From NCBI RefSeq assembly GCF_042850945.1, contig NZ_AP031496.1:1736001-1800000 (forward strand): 64,000 bases of DNA, in the 5' to 3' direction. Shown here piece after piece: positions 41,895 through 51,331 of this stretch. The notes beneath the pieces are model-generated. The model was not told the origin of the DNA and did not search any database. It saw only the letters and a list, made by a program, of their open reading frames with translations. Within the stretch, counting starts at the first letter, position 1. Every line of letters begins with the position of its first letter. This stretch comes from Halioxenophilus aromaticivorans (GTDB taxonomy: Bacteria; Pseudomonadota; Gammaproteobacteria; Pseudomonadales; Cellvibrionaceae). The position numbers and the translations under genes are program-made.

Positions 41895-42971
41895 ATGAGT
41901 GTCCGTATGCACATCCCGGGAGTGAGCGATCTTACCGCTGAAAATAAATCGCCGTTTGTCTACAACCAGTGGTACGTTGCCGCACTGAGCAAAGAAATTG
42001 ATGATCAACCACTGGCGCGAACGCTGCTGAATGAACCCGTGGTCATGTTTCGAGATGGCGATGGCGAGGTATCCGCCCTGGCCGATCGCTGTTGCCACAA
42101 GGCGTTGCCCTTGTCTGCTGGTTTGGTAGAAGCGGGTGGTATTCGCTGTGGTTATCACGGCTTGTTGTTTAATGGCGCAGGGCAATGTATAGAAATTCCT
42201 GGCCAGGCGATCATACCCAAGCGCGCTATGGTGAAGAGCTATCCGCTACAGGAGCGTGACGGCCTAATTTGGATTTGGTTTGGTGACGAGCAAACGCCAC
42301 AGCCCACCTGCGATGCGCCAAACTATCCTGTACACAATGACCCTAATTATGTGTGGGATGGCGATGTCTATCACTACCAGGCGCCTTACCAATTAATTCA
42401 CGATAATCTTTTGGACTTGAGTCATCTCGGTTACGTGCATTTAAAAACCATTGGCGGCGATGCAAAAATCCACATGAATGCCGATATGAAAACCACCACC
42501 GAGGGCGACAGCGTGACAGTGGTGAGGCACATGCCCAATGTCACGCCACCACCGACCTACAGCGCGGCATTTCCATTCAAAGGGCCGATAGATCGATGGC
42601 AAGAGATTGATTTTCAGGTAACCCATTTAAAAATATGGACCGGTGGTGCCGATGTGGGCAGCTGCGATCTCAACGATCCTAATCGGGGTGGTTTTCATTT
42701 AAAAGGCTTTCATGGCATTACACCAGAAAGTGAAACCACCTCGCACTACCTTTGGACAATGGCCACCAATCCGGCGTTGGAACGCGAATCTGTGTTGCAG
42801 AAAGTCATCGACCAAACCGCTTTTACCTTTGATGAAGATAAGGTTGTCATCGAGAACCAATACCGCAATATGAAGCAGTTTGGCAACCAACCCATGATCA
42901 GTATCCATGTCGACAGTGGCGCTAACCGAGCGCGTTTGATCATGGAGCGGTTGCGTACTCAGCCGGCGTAA
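41895..42971 (+). CDS. Rieske-type aromatic ring oxygenase / O-demethylase subunit
   Basis: A 358-residue Rieske oxygenase of the VanA-like single-component type. The [2Fe-2S] ligands are in DRCCHKALPL and IRCGYHGLLF; the mononuclear iron site is in HDNLLDLSHLGYVH. Members demethylate methoxy-aromatics such as vanillate or hydroxylate related rings. No reductase gene is adjacent, so electrons must come from elsewhere. The ATG has GGAG eight bases upstream. Two operator-like repeats upstream and a MarR gene downstream suggest inducible control. Confidence 0.92.
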   Translation: MSVRMHIPGVSDLTAENKSPFVYNQWYVAALSKEIDDQPLARTLLNEPVVMFRDGDGEVSALADRCCHKALPLSAGLVEAGGIRCGYHGLLFNGAGQCIEIPGQAIIPKRAMVKSYPLQERDGLIWIWFGDEQTPQPTCDAPNYPVHNDPNYVWDGDVYHYQAPYQLIHDNLLDLSHLGYVHLKTIGGDAKIHMNADMKTTTEGDSVTVVRHMPNVTPPPTYSAAFPFKGPIDRWQEIDFQVTHLKIWTGGADVGSCDLNDPNRGGFHLKGFHGITPESETTSHYLWTMATNPALERESVLQKVIDQTAFTFDEDKVVIENQYRNMKQFGNQPMISIHVDSGANRARLIMERLRTQPA

Positions 42972-43011
42972 ATTCTGCTATGGTTGCCGCTTGTTGTTGA
43001 GGGAGCCAGCG

Positions 43012-43527
43012 GTGCCACAGCCTACTAACGATAAAAAAGCCCATCCAAAAGACCGGGTCACCATTCAATTAGATCGCTATGTGCCGGCGTTACTAACGTG
43101 GATTTCCAATAAGCTGTCGCGTGGTGCGTCGGTATTGTATTTAGAAAATTTTGGTGTGGGCATAGAAACCTGGCGGTGTTTAGTGCTATTGGCCGCCGGG
43201 GAACCTATTTCTGCCCAGACCATTTCCCAAACCATCGGCTTGGATAAGGCCTCGGTTAGCCGGTGTTTTAAGCGTATGTTGAGCGACGGCTTGATAGAAC
43301 TAAAAGACGACGCATTTGATAAGCGTTCCAAGCTTGCCACAATTACCGCCAAAGGCCAGCAACTGCACAATCAGATCATGGCGGTGGCCCTAGTGCGAGA
43401 GCAAGCGCTACTAAAGGACTTAACCGAAGCCGAGGTGGAAACTCTACTTGTGCTGTTAAATAAAATGCACAAAAATTTGCCTAGCGTTGAGGCCGCCAGC
43501 CAACAATTTGTTCAGCAGCAAGGCTAA
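43012..43527 (+). CDS. MarR-family transcriptional regulator
   Basis: A 171-residue winged-helix protein. The recognition region is AQTISQTIGLDKASVSRCFKRMLSDGLIELKDDAFDKRSKLATITAKG, read in parts, which is the standard MarR fold with the D-x-R wing (DKRSK). GTG at 43012 is chosen because GAGGGAG lies six bases upstream; a TTG at 42991 has no ribosome site. It probably binds the two palindromic repeats before the Rieske oxygenase gene, 40 bp upstream of which it is cotranscribed. Confidence 0.9.
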   Translation: MPQPTNDKKAHPKDRVTIQLDRYVPALLTWISNKLSRGASVLYLENFGVGIETWRCLVLLAAGEPISAQTISQTIGLDKASVSRCFKRMLSDGLIELKDDAFDKRSKLATITAKGQQLHNQIMAVALVREQALLKDLTEAEVETLLVLLNKMHKNLPSVEAASQQFVQQQG

Positions 43528-43540
43528 GAGTTTTTAGTTT

Positions 43541-44416
43541 TTAGCAATCCGGTAAGGATTCTGCCGTTTCTAGAATTTGCCCAGCCAGCTGGTACACATC
43601 ACCTGCGTTGGCATTTTTATCGGCTAATTTTCCGCGCAGAGCGAAGCCGGCCTCCGAGCTGTTCTTTAGTGCGTTTTTATGGGCATCGCAGAAGCTGATG
43701 TGGTAGCGAGATACCTGCATGGCGGCGTGCAAAAATCCCTGAGCGAGGTTCTCAGCCACCGTGTCAATTACGTGCCCGTTTTTATCCAGGCCAATGGCGA
43801 AGGCATCACCAGCCCGGCGCAATAACCCTGAGCGGGATAATAAAATCTCCCTGGTGGTGCGCTTAACGCTTTCGGTTGTGCCCTTTAACCAATACTTAAT
43901 GCGCTCACTGGTGGTTTTCCAATCGGGTATTTCAGCAAACGGGCCGGCATCGATGGCCTGGGCAACCTCGGCAGACAAGAACGATTCCAGAGTGGGCCGC
44001 AGTGATTCCCGTGTCTTACTCTGTTCCAGAGCCCTGTCTTCTACGGCATCGTAAAAAGCGAAAAAATCCTCGTTTAATACTGCCATGATTTCCGCACTGG
44101 TTACCTGATAATAATCGCGGTTTTGCAGCAATTCTTTAAAAGCGCTCCAGTGTGCATCAACACTGCCCAAAGCGATTAGGTAGGCCGTGGTGTCTGATGT
44201 CGGCGTGGCGTTGGTAGTAAAGCCCTGCGCCTCACCCTGCCAGCGTTTAGCACCGCTAGCGCCATCTCCATCACTATCGCCATTGGTTTGTACGGCACTG
44301 CCGGAACTTAAATCTGTAGAATCTGAAGAGGTGGCCGGGCCCTCACTGCAGCCCAAAAGCGCGGCAATTACAATAATTGCCAAAACCACCGATGCTAAAA
44401 CCGTGCGACATTCCAT
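43541..44416 (-). CDS. Hypothetical lipoprotein
   Basis: A 291-residue protein with a clear lipobox (IAALLGC, Cys at about residue 23) and a Ser/Asp/Gly-rich linker after it. The mature part is mainly alpha-helical, with IALGSVDAHWSAFKELLQNRDYYQVT and a C-terminal segment with two Cys (ISFCDAHK and the final LPDC). No known family was recognised. It is a single gene convergent with the MarR gene. Confidence 0.75.
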   Translation of the reverse strand: MECRTVLASVVLAIIVIAALLGCSEGPATSSDSTDLSSGSAVQTNGDSDGDGASGAKRWQGEAQGFTTNATPTSDTTAYLIALGSVDAHWSAFKELLQNRDYYQVTSAEIMAVLNEDFFAFYDAVEDRALEQSKTRESLRPTLESFLSAEVAQAIDAGPFAEIPDWKTTSERIKYWLKGTTESVKRTTREILLSRSGLLRRAGDAFAIGLDKNGHVIDTVAENLAQGFLHAAMQVSRYHISFCDAHKNALKNSSEAGFALRGKLADKNANAGDVYQLAGQILETAESLPDC

Positions 44417-44501
44417 ATTGCAGCCTGCGGGGATAACCGTTCATTGTGGGCAATACCTTATTCAGTGCCGCCCAAGCTGGTTTTATCCCGCCCATAAAGC
44501 T

Positions 44502-46247
44502 TTACGGCCCCATAAACACGGAGTTGTCCTGGCGGTTATCCGGTGTGGTGGTTTTCCAACGAACCGAGCCCAGTGGCCGCTCCAAGCCGCGCCGCACGTG
44601 CTTTTTGGCGCCGTGTTTTAAATGTTTATCGGCTTCACCCATGGCGGCCATATCGGCCTGGGTCAGCCGGTCACGCATTCTGAGGTAGTCCCCCCAGGTG
44701 GGAAGATGAAAGCGCTCAATCCATAATTCCGGGTCGGCGATATCTCGGGTGATGGTCCAGTCAAAGCCGCCGTTGCGCATGCGTAACTTTCGCACGGCTT
44801 GCATGGCATCGTAGTATTCTCGGGCGTTGACCTCTTCTACCTGGTATTCAATTTCAATCACAATGGGGCCAGAGCGCATGGTTACCGGTAGATTGACCTC
44901 CGGCTCGCTGTGAAAGTCGGCTTGCTCTGCACTGGTTAAATCGTAATTGGGCATGGGCAACACGAAAGCGAGCAGGGGTAAAAGCAGCAAAAATGCCCCC
45001 GAGGCCAGCAACGATATTTCGATGGACCAATGGTCCGCCACGCTGCCCCAAAACCAGGCTCCTACGGCAACGCCTGCGGTGAGCAGAGAGGAGTATAGGG
45101 ATAACGCCCGTGCGATTACCCATCTGGGCACGGATATCTGCACGGTAATATTCATCAGTGAGATGGTTACCATGGACATGGCGCCGGCTAACATCATAGC
45201 CAAGCAGCTCACAATCAAGTTGTGGCTTAAGGCAAGCGCAAAAAACGATAAGCCGCCCGTTACGGCCAAAAATGAGACTGCTTGCTCCAAAGTAAAGGTT
45301 TCATGAATGCGGCTTATCAGCAGGGCCCCAAGTACGGCTCCAACCCCAGTTGCACCCAATAAAATACCGAAAGTACCGGCGTCGCCGTGCAATAGGTCCT
45401 TGGCGATAAGCGGGGCCAAGGCATTGGCGGTGGCGCTGCCAAAGGTGAATATACACACCCGAATCAAAACCGTGCGGATGGGACTAGAATGCAGGGCGTA
45501 ACGCATGCCAGAAACAATGGCTCGGCTAATTCGCTCCGGCGGCAGGCGAGAAGACACTTGGACCCGTTGCCACACAAACAGGGCTAGTAATAAGGGCAGG
45601 TAAGCAATGGCGTTTACCGCAAATGCCGCTTGCGCGCCCAGGGCTAATACAATCAAGCCGCCTACCGCCGGGCCAAAACTGCGCGCCACGTTGTAGCTGA
45701 TGGAGTTTAGGGCAATGGCTGCCGGCAAGGCGGCTTGTGTTACCTGCTCACCGATGGAGGAATTCCAGGCGGGGTAGTAAAACGCCACACCGGTGCCGAT
45801 TAAAGAGCAGAACGCCAGTAGCACCCAGGGTGTGGTTAAACCCAAGTAGGCCAGCACGCTTAGGGTGCTGCTAAACACAATAGCGATGCACAGTCCGCTC
45901 ATGGCGACCTTGCGGCGGTCAAACATGTCGGCGATGGCGCCGGCGGGTAGGGCAACCAACATCAGGGGCAGCATCATAGCGGTTTGAACCAACGCCACCA
46001 TGGTGGAGGAATCCGTCAGGCGAGTCATTTCCCAGGCTACGCCAACACCTAGTATCAATTGGCCAAAGTTGGATAACACGCTAGCCGTCCAAATGCGCCG
46101 AAACACCTTTTCTTTTAATGGCGCAAAGGCGGAATTTTTAGCGGGTGGTAGGTTGGACGATGGGCTGTCGTTCGGGCTGGAATCGACGGATGCGCCAGTG
46201 GCATCACTCATGGGGCTAGCTCTGTGTTGGGTGATTTTACCGGCCAT
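44502..46247 (-). CDS. MFS exporter of the EntS-like type with C-terminal soluble domain
   Basis: A 581-residue protein. Residues about 45-440 form a twelve-helix MFS transporter with GVAWEMTRLTDS and the loop ADMFDRRKVAMSG typical of the MFS_3/EntS group. The last 120 residues (from PIVIEIEYQVEE) look like an antibiotic-biosynthesis-monooxygenase-type alpha/beta domain with the DPELWIERFHLPTW motif. This fusion recurs in the family; its purpose is unclear. A start 12 codons later (46211) is also possible. Confidence 0.88.
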   Translation of the reverse strand: MAGKITQHRASPMSDATGASVDSSPNDSPSSNLPPAKNSAFAPLKEKVFRRIWTASVLSNFGQLILGVGVAWEMTRLTDSSTMVALVQTAMMLPLMLVALPAGAIADMFDRRKVAMSGLCIAIVFSSTLSVLAYLGLTTPWVLLAFCSLIGTGVAFYYPAWNSSIGEQVTQAALPAAIALNSISYNVARSFGPAVGGLIVLALGAQAAFAVNAIAYLPLLLALFVWQRVQVSSRLPPERISRAIVSGMRYALHSSPIRTVLIRVCIFTFGSATANALAPLIAKDLLHGDAGTFGILLGATGVGAVLGALLISRIHETFTLEQAVSFLAVTGGLSFFALALSHNLIVSCLAMMLAGAMSMVTISLMNITVQISVPRWVIARALSLYSSLLTAGVAVGAWFWGSVADHWSIEISLLASGAFLLLLPLLAFVLPMPNYDLTSAEQADFHSEPEVNLPVTMRSGPIVIEIEYQVEEVNAREYYDAMQAVRKLRMRNGGFDWTITRDIADPELWIERFHLPTWGDYLRMRDRLTQADMAAMGEADKHLKHGAKKHVRRGLERPLGSVRWKTTTPDNRQDNSVFMGP

Positions 46248-46457
46248 ATTATCACTTTTTACCCAGCCACATGTGGTTTACAGTACTGTTCAACAATTGT
46301 TATAACTTTGTTTAATAGTGGTTGCGGGTTAGTTTAGCCGCACCCTGACGGTAAGCTTTGCGCGTTTCATTACAAGGAGTGATTGACAGCCAGTGGTGCC
46401 CAGCGGTTTCATAGACAAATAAAGATAAGTCGCTCCGTGCACACAGGTTAAGGCACC

Positions 46458-47528
46458 ATGGCAGATATCCCATTATCCTCGGGTTCATTGTTAGGACGTT
46501 TTGCCGTGACGGCCCGCGCTGCCGTGGTTGTAATTACCCTGTGCCTGATGATCATTTTGGGCTTGGTGGTTTCTTATTGGCAACCAACCGGTTCGGCTTT
46601 AGCACCTAACATCGACCAATTGCTCCAGCAGCGAGCCAAGGCTCTGTTGCAGCAGTGGCAAATCGACGAGAGCCAGGTTCGGCTGCAGCTTGCTTCAGAC
46701 CCGATGATTCACTCCATGGCTGTCATGACGCCGGCGGGCGAATTACTGTATCCCCAAGCCGGCACCATAAATCACACCAGCGAACAGCCTGTCTTGGATG
46801 ACTATCCACGTTTGCGGCAACTGGCGGTTCGTTTGGTATCGGCTCAAGCGATTTGGGAGCGGCGAGATTATAATGCCAATGAGCTGTACACATGTTATCG
46901 GGTAGAGCCGGTGGTGTGCTTGCTGGTTTCTTCGAAGCAGCTCGCCAACAGTTTCGACCTCCAGCCCCAGCAGCTGAGCGCCGTAATAGGAATTTATGCC
47001 ACCTCTCAAACAACTGCGCGTCACAGGCCGTTCGTTACAGATATGGCGATGGGGTTACTGTTCATGGGGTTACTGTTAATGGGAGGCTATGCTGTTGTTT
47101 GTTACGCCCGTGGGGATAAATCGGTCGGGATACGAGCGGTTAGTCTGGCCTTGGCCACTGACACATCAACTATCACCGAAACTATTACCGGAACTGCAAC
47201 CGCAACTGTTAACAGCACCACAGATGGTAGTTTTGCCATGGCCGATATGATTGTGCAACCGGCATTGAAATTAGCCCAGCGGGGCGACACCAACTGTGCG
47301 CTGAGCAACCGAGATATTTTGCTGCTCACTTATTTACGGCACCGCCCCAATCAGGTGATCAGCAAGGATGAGCTATACGACGCCGCCTGGGGTCGGGAAT
47401 TCCTTCCTTCTAGCCGAGCGTTGGAGCAGCATATCATCAATCTACGGCGCAAGCTTGACCCGTCCAAATCACTGCCCACCATAATAGAAACGGTGCACGG
47501 CCAAGGTTACCGATACCCTGTATTGTAA
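46458..47528 (+). CDS. Membrane-anchored regulator with C-terminal OmpR-type winged helix
   Basis: A 356-residue protein with a membrane helix at about 18-42, a periplasmic domain of some 150 residues, a second helix at about 195-215, and a C-terminal Trans_reg_C domain (DILLLTYLRHRPNQVISKDE through INLRRKLDPSKS and GQGYRYPVL). There is no kinase or receiver domain. It therefore resembles a sensor-kinase input joined directly to a DNA-binding output. This is the reverse of ToxR/CadC, whose winged helix is N-terminal. Targets and signal are unknown. Confidence 0.88.
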   Translation: MADIPLSSGSLLGRFAVTARAAVVVITLCLMIILGLVVSYWQPTGSALAPNIDQLLQQRAKALLQQWQIDESQVRLQLASDPMIHSMAVMTPAGELLYPQAGTINHTSEQPVLDDYPRLRQLAVRLVSAQAIWERRDYNANELYTCYRVEPVVCLLVSSKQLANSFDLQPQQLSAVIGIYATSQTTARHRPFVTDMAMGLLFMGLLLMGGYAVVCYARGDKSVGIRAVSLALATDTSTITETITGTATATVNSTTDGSFAMADMIVQPALKLAQRGDTNCALSNRDILLLTYLRHRPNQVISKDELYDAAWGREFLPSSRALEQHIINLRRKLDPSKSLPTIIETVHGQGYRYPVL

Positions 47529-47680
47529 GCTTCCTGCTGATTCTTCGAGCTACACCTTCACGCCGCTCTTAGATTTGGCAATCAGGCTTACCAACCTAAA
47601 CCGGCGATTTTTTATCCTCCTCTGAATTTGGCGTAACTTGCTTTAACGCTTTTCTTACTTTTTTCGCTCAATTTTTAGTA

Positions 47681-47701
47681 TTTTGCAATTTTTTTGCAAA
47701 A
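47681..47701. promoter_or_regulatory. AT-rich perfect palindrome TTTTGCAA-N5-TTGCAAAA
   Basis: Eight-base inverted arms surround five T residues, with a further half-like TTGGCAAAA at 47715. It lies about 100 bp upstream of the small membrane protein gene and may be an operator or a weak hairpin. Confidence 0.4.
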
Positions 47702-47802
47702 CCATTGCACTTTTTTGGCAAAAGTCGCCTCCCCAGGCTGCACACTCTGCATGGAGCTGTCGCTCAGATAATTCTAATTTTGCTTTTAGTAAGAGAGTGC
47801 AC

Positions 47803-48201
47803 ATGGATTTTGTAGGAGTTTGGTCGCATTTGGCCACCCATTATTTAATTGGCTTGTCGCTGACTACGTTGGCTGTGTTTTCGGCATTGCTGTTTTTTAA
47901 ACCACTGCTGTGGGCTCGGCTATTTTGGTGGAAAATTCCGGTTGATACCGATTTAACGGTGTATTTTGGCCGCTGCTTGGGCGCCTTTGCATTGGTCACT
48001 GATACCATATTTTTGCATGCCGCGCTAACCGGCGTAGGCATATTTACAATGCTGTTGTTTTTTACGCTGTTTTGCCTGTTGATGGTGGTAGTGCATATTT
48101 GGGGCGCCATCGCCCGCATTCAGCCAATCACCGAAACCTTAGAAACCGGAATGTGGGCTGGGTTAGTGGTGCTTAATTTACTGTTTATGCCCGTAACGTA
48201 A
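47803..48201 (+). CDS. Small integral membrane protein, unknown
   Basis: A 132-residue protein with four hydrophobic segments and no recognised domain. The frame is open further upstream, but the ATG at 47803 (after AAGAGAG) gives a clean N-terminus MDFVGVWSHLATHYLIG leading into the first helix. It lies 30 bp before the Sel1 gene and may be cotranscribed with it. Confidence 0.65.
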   Translation: MDFVGVWSHLATHYLIGLSLTTLAVFSALLFFKPLLWARLFWWKIPVDTDLTVYFGRCLGAFALVTDTIFLHAALTGVGIFTMLLFFTLFCLLMVVVHIWGAIARIQPITETLETGMWAGLVVLNLLFMPVT

Positions 48202-48231
48202 CGGGTATAAGCAAACAACTGAGGTGATTCC

Positions 48232-48720
48232 ATGCAAAGGATCGGTTTGGCGCTTTTATTGATATTGATAACAACACCGTCTACGGCGCAATTCGCGCAA
48301 GAAGAGGTCGATCACGCCGGCGGTGTTCTCAACCCATCGAATTTCTCATGGCATTACTATTTGGACCAAATGAAACGCTTCCCAGAACGAATCGGTATCA
48401 TTTGTTACAACGCCTATATTGTGGAAAAGGCGGGTTTACATGAGGAAGGTTTCCGGTTTTTCTCAGAGTGTGCTGAACGCGGTAGCTCATCTGCGATGAT
48501 TCAAATGTCGCTGTATTACGATACCGGTTTTCAGCAAAACGATACGCATATTCCACCCAACCCGAAACTATCAACGCTCTGGTTAAAACGGGCCGCTGAA
48601 GCCGGCCATCCGCTGGCGAAAAAGCACTATGGTCAACGTTTGATGCAGGGTATCGGTACCGAGCGCAACGTTAATGAAGCTAAAAATTGGTTGCAAGACG
48701 CCGAAATTCAGCCAAATTAA
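48232..48720 (+). CDS. Exported Sel1-repeat protein
   Basis: A 162-residue protein with a signal peptide (cleaved after PSTAQ) and two to three Sel1-like helical repeats, such as SSAMIQMSLYYDTGF and HPLAKKHYGQRLMQGIGTERN followed by EAKNWL. Sel1 repeats mediate protein contacts. GAGGTG precedes the ATG by seven bases. The function is not predictable. Confidence 0.85.
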   Translation: MQRIGLALLLILITTPSTAQFAQEEVDHAGGVLNPSNFSWHYYLDQMKRFPERIGIICYNAYIVEKAGLHEEGFRFFSECAERGSSSAMIQMSLYYDTGFQQNDTHIPPNPKLSTLWLKRAAEAGHPLAKKHYGQRLMQGIGTERNVNEAKNWLQDAEIQPN

Positions 48721-49071
48721 ATCCATTGGTTAATGCTTGCTTTGGCAGATTTTGCTGCAGCAACCGCAATAGCCGCCATTTTTATATCAGCTTTGGTTAA
48801 GTTTATTGGATTAACGGTCATTGCCGAGAGGTGGGATGCGGAAATCAAGGGGGTTGAACCTTGCGGCAAACTGGCGGTGGGCTTTAGTCTAAAGATAGGA
48901 ACAAATTAGCTAATTTCTTAAAAATTGTGAAGTCACGTCGTAGGCACGAAAGTCATTATTTGATAGATTGACAGTTTATTGAGACGTGACAGTTTTCGCG
49001 TAATAAAACACTAAAAAGTCTCAATTTTATTAAAGATATGTCAACGCGAAACACATAAAAGGAGATATGTC
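48721..49071. other. Intergenic region before the carbonic anhydrase gene
   Basis: No gene is supported in this 350-bp gap. TGACAGTTT occurs twice in direct orientation (48969-48977 and 48987-48995), about 80-100 bp before the carbonic anhydrase start, and could be a regulator site. Confidence 0.45.
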
Positions 49072-49986
49072 GTGAAGACTAAAACGCTGCTAAGCTTGTT
49101 ACTACCTGCTGCATTACTACCGCTACACGCAAGCGCCACCGATTTCGGCGGCCCAAAAAACGCTCAACTGCAAGCGCAAAAAGCCTACACCACGGGTGCG
49201 GGTGAATCCGAAACCGTGTCTGATGCCTACATCGCTGAGCAGCGCCGCAACCTGGCAATCAACACCAAAGGCCAAGGCTTTGGCCCGCAATCACCCCGTA
49301 ACATCGATATTAAGCAAGGTAAAAACCGCGTTTATTTCGGCACTGCGCCGGATTCTAGCCGTATGAACCTGTGTAATATCCACTTCCACAAAAACGCTGA
49401 ACACGCAGGCGGAGAGTTCACCACCTACGCCGGTAATGGTGATGGTCACGGTTATCAAACCGGTTACAAATACGATGGCCACCTGAGCAAACGCGAGCTG
49501 ACTCCCAGCGTAGAAGTGTGCCCAAGCGACCACGGCGGCTTAAAGCCCGGTGACACTATTGAGGTTCACTACGTACACTCCTCCGCCAAGGTTGTGCCTG
49601 GTGCTAGCCTGGGTGCCTGTTTGAGCGACTCTATTAGCAACCCAGATTTCCGCGTTGAAGCCCAGGTGTTTGTTTTGGTGAACGATGAAAACGCAGTGGA
49701 TTTTACCCACCACACCCAGGTATCCAAGCGTAAAGGTTTTTACCAGGCTCCGCGCATTCCACGTTGGACTGGTGAGCCCGTTGTATACGCCGGTTCTACC
49801 ACTGGCCCCGGCTACAACGAAGACGGTTCTCCTTACCAAGTGACTTGGAGTGTTCGTCCTAAGGTCGTTAAAGTGGACATCAACACCGTAGGCTCTTGGT
49901 GTGAAGATAACCAGTTCGACGAAGACCACGCACACGGTGTTCGTAACCTGGTTAAAAACCCGCACTTGCTGTCTAAAATTAAGTAA
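49072..49986 (+). CDS. Delta-class carbonic anhydrase, exported
   Basis: A 304-residue protein with a signal peptide (MKTKTLLSLLLPAALLPLHASA). The segment NLCNIHFHKNAEHAGGEF with its clustered His residues resembles the putative carbonic anhydrase family first described as delta-class in diatoms and also found in marine bacteria. Paired Cys (SVEVCPSDH, GACLSDS, GSWCEDN) may form disulfides in the periplasm. It would interconvert CO2 and bicarbonate. The start is GTG with AAAGGAG nine bases upstream; a strong terminator follows. Confidence 0.8.
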   Translation: MKTKTLLSLLLPAALLPLHASATDFGGPKNAQLQAQKAYTTGAGESETVSDAYIAEQRRNLAINTKGQGFGPQSPRNIDIKQGKNRVYFGTAPDSSRMNLCNIHFHKNAEHAGGEFTTYAGNGDGHGYQTGYKYDGHLSKRELTPSVEVCPSDHGGLKPGDTIEVHYVHSSAKVVPGASLGACLSDSISNPDFRVEAQVFVLVNDENAVDFTHHTQVSKRKGFYQAPRIPRWTGEPVVYAGSTTGPGYNEDGSPYQVTWSVRPKVVKVDINTVGSWCEDNQFDEDHAHGVRNLVKNPHLLSKIK

Positions 49987-50027
49987 CTTCTAAGTAATTC
50001 TTTTACGTAGTCTAAGACATGTCGATC

Positions 50028-50056
50028 AGCCCACTGCACCCTGCGGTGGGCTTTTT
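50028..50056 (+). terminator. Terminator after the carbonic anhydrase gene
   Basis: AGCCCAC and GTGGGCT form the stem around TGCACCCTGCG, followed by five T residues including TTTTTATT. Confidence 0.88.
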
Positions 50057-50151
50057 ATTGCCTGGCCTTTTTATTTTCTGGTTTAGTGTGTCGGAAATTT
50101 TCTCAGTTGTTAAAGCAAAAATGCGATTTATTTTTAGCAATGGAGAGCACT

Positions 50152-50658
50152 TTAATCATCTTTTTGCACGTCGCCCAAGGCCACGGCTAAGCCGATAGGA
50201 GCGCATACCGTGGCCACCAGGCAGCCGTAAACTGTTTTCATAATATAGACGTGATCCAGCGCCCAGTCGGATGCGTTGATGGCCTGTAATGCCAACGTAC
50301 CGATGATGCCTCCCAAAACCGTGGCGATCACCGCCATGGTCAGTGCACGCAGAAATACATTGTTCGGTAACCATTGCAATAAAGGTGCTTTACGCGGCAG
50401 GATTTTACCCGCTTTTAGGCGTTTGCGTGTGAGTAGGGTGGGCACCAGTACCGCCATAAAACCAATGGCCAGGGTTTGCGGGATAAAATCCACCACTAAG
50501 CCCTTCGGTCCCCACAGGGCAACGCTTTCCAAGCTGCCAAAAATCAGCCAAACAAAAAACACGCTTAACACCCCGGATATCACCATTCCGACCAGGGTTT
50601 CGGTTGCGATGTAGCGCTGGTGTTGGGTTGCCAGTTCGGCATCGGATAAGCTCGACAT
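50152..50658 (-). CDS. Integral membrane protein, unknown
   Basis: A 168-residue protein with four predicted helices (about 22-45, 58-78, 105-128 and 140-160) and a charged loop RKRLKAGKILPRKAPLLQWLP between the second and third. The family is not recognised, though the layout recalls small ABC-associated or DUF membrane proteins. It is a single minus-strand gene between the carbonic anhydrase and VOC genes. Confidence 0.75.
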   Translation of the reverse strand: MSSLSDAELATQHQRYIATETLVGMVISGVLSVFFVWLIFGSLESVALWGPKGLVVDFIPQTLAIGFMAVLVPTLLTRKRLKAGKILPRKAPLLQWLPNNVFLRALTMAVIATVLGGIIGTLALQAINASDWALDHVYIMKTVYGCLVATVCAPIGLAVALGDVQKDD

Positions 50659-50828
50659 TATTATTAGCCTTTTGCAGTGAGTTAAGGCCGATATTTTGCC
50701 CAGTGATTTGTATTGGTTAAAATATTAATTTTTGGTGCCGGTATAGCTATAGCTTATGGTTGGGCGGTAAGCTTGATTCTGGATCGGTAGCATTGGCATT
50801 AGTCTTAGAGTTGGTGTTAGGAGGGCAG

Positions 50829-51257
50829 ATGAGCGATCACGAATTTTGGAACCCTTTAGTGCCCGAACTACTGGTGCGGGATTTTCAATACTCACTGAGC
50901 TTTTACTGTGATTTGCTTGGCTTTGATATCCGCTACCAGCGCAGCGCGCCAAGTTTTGCCTATCTGCAGCGAGGCTGTATTCAAATCATGTTGCAACAGC
51001 TGGATAACGATGGCTGGCAGGTGGGCGAACTGCAGGCGCCGTTTGGGCGCGGTATGAATCTACAGATGGAGGTGGATCAACTAGAGCCACTACTGCTGGC
51101 TTTAGAAGAAAATGGTGTTTCTCTGTTTCGGCAACCGCAGGAGATTTGGTACCCAACGGGTAATCGTGCCTCAGGCCAGCGTGAATTTTTAGTGCAAGAT
51201 CCAGACGGCTATTTGTTACGGTTCTGCCAATATCTGGGTGAACGCGATCAACCATAA
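50829..51257 (+). CDS. VOC/glyoxalase-bleomycin-resistance family protein
   Basis: A 142-residue protein with one vicinal-oxygen-chelate domain: VPELLVRDFQYSLSFYCDLLGFDI at the start and REFLVQDPDGYLLRFCQYLG at the end. It resembles bleomycin-resistance-like proteins, but the ligand is unknown. The ATG at 50829 is chosen, since AGGAGG lies at 50819-50824; the frame is open further upstream without a ribosome site. Confidence 0.88.
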   Translation: MSDHEFWNPLVPELLVRDFQYSLSFYCDLLGFDIRYQRSAPSFAYLQRGCIQIMLQQLDNDGWQVGELQAPFGRGMNLQMEVDQLEPLLLALEENGVSLFRQPQEIWYPTGNRASGQREFLVQDPDGYLLRFCQYLGERDQP

Positions 51258-51278
51258 AATATAAAACATACTACAAAA

Positions 51279-51312
51279 AAGCCCCCGCCAGGTTCACTGG
51301 CAGGGGCTTTAA
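51279..51312. terminator. Bidirectional terminator between the VOC and phytase-like genes
   Basis: AAAGCCCC-CGCCAG and its partner CTGGC-AGGGGCTTT form a long stem with A and T runs on the two sides, serving both convergent genes. Confidence 0.88.
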
Positions 51313-51331
51313 TAACGCGCGTTAACCGGTG

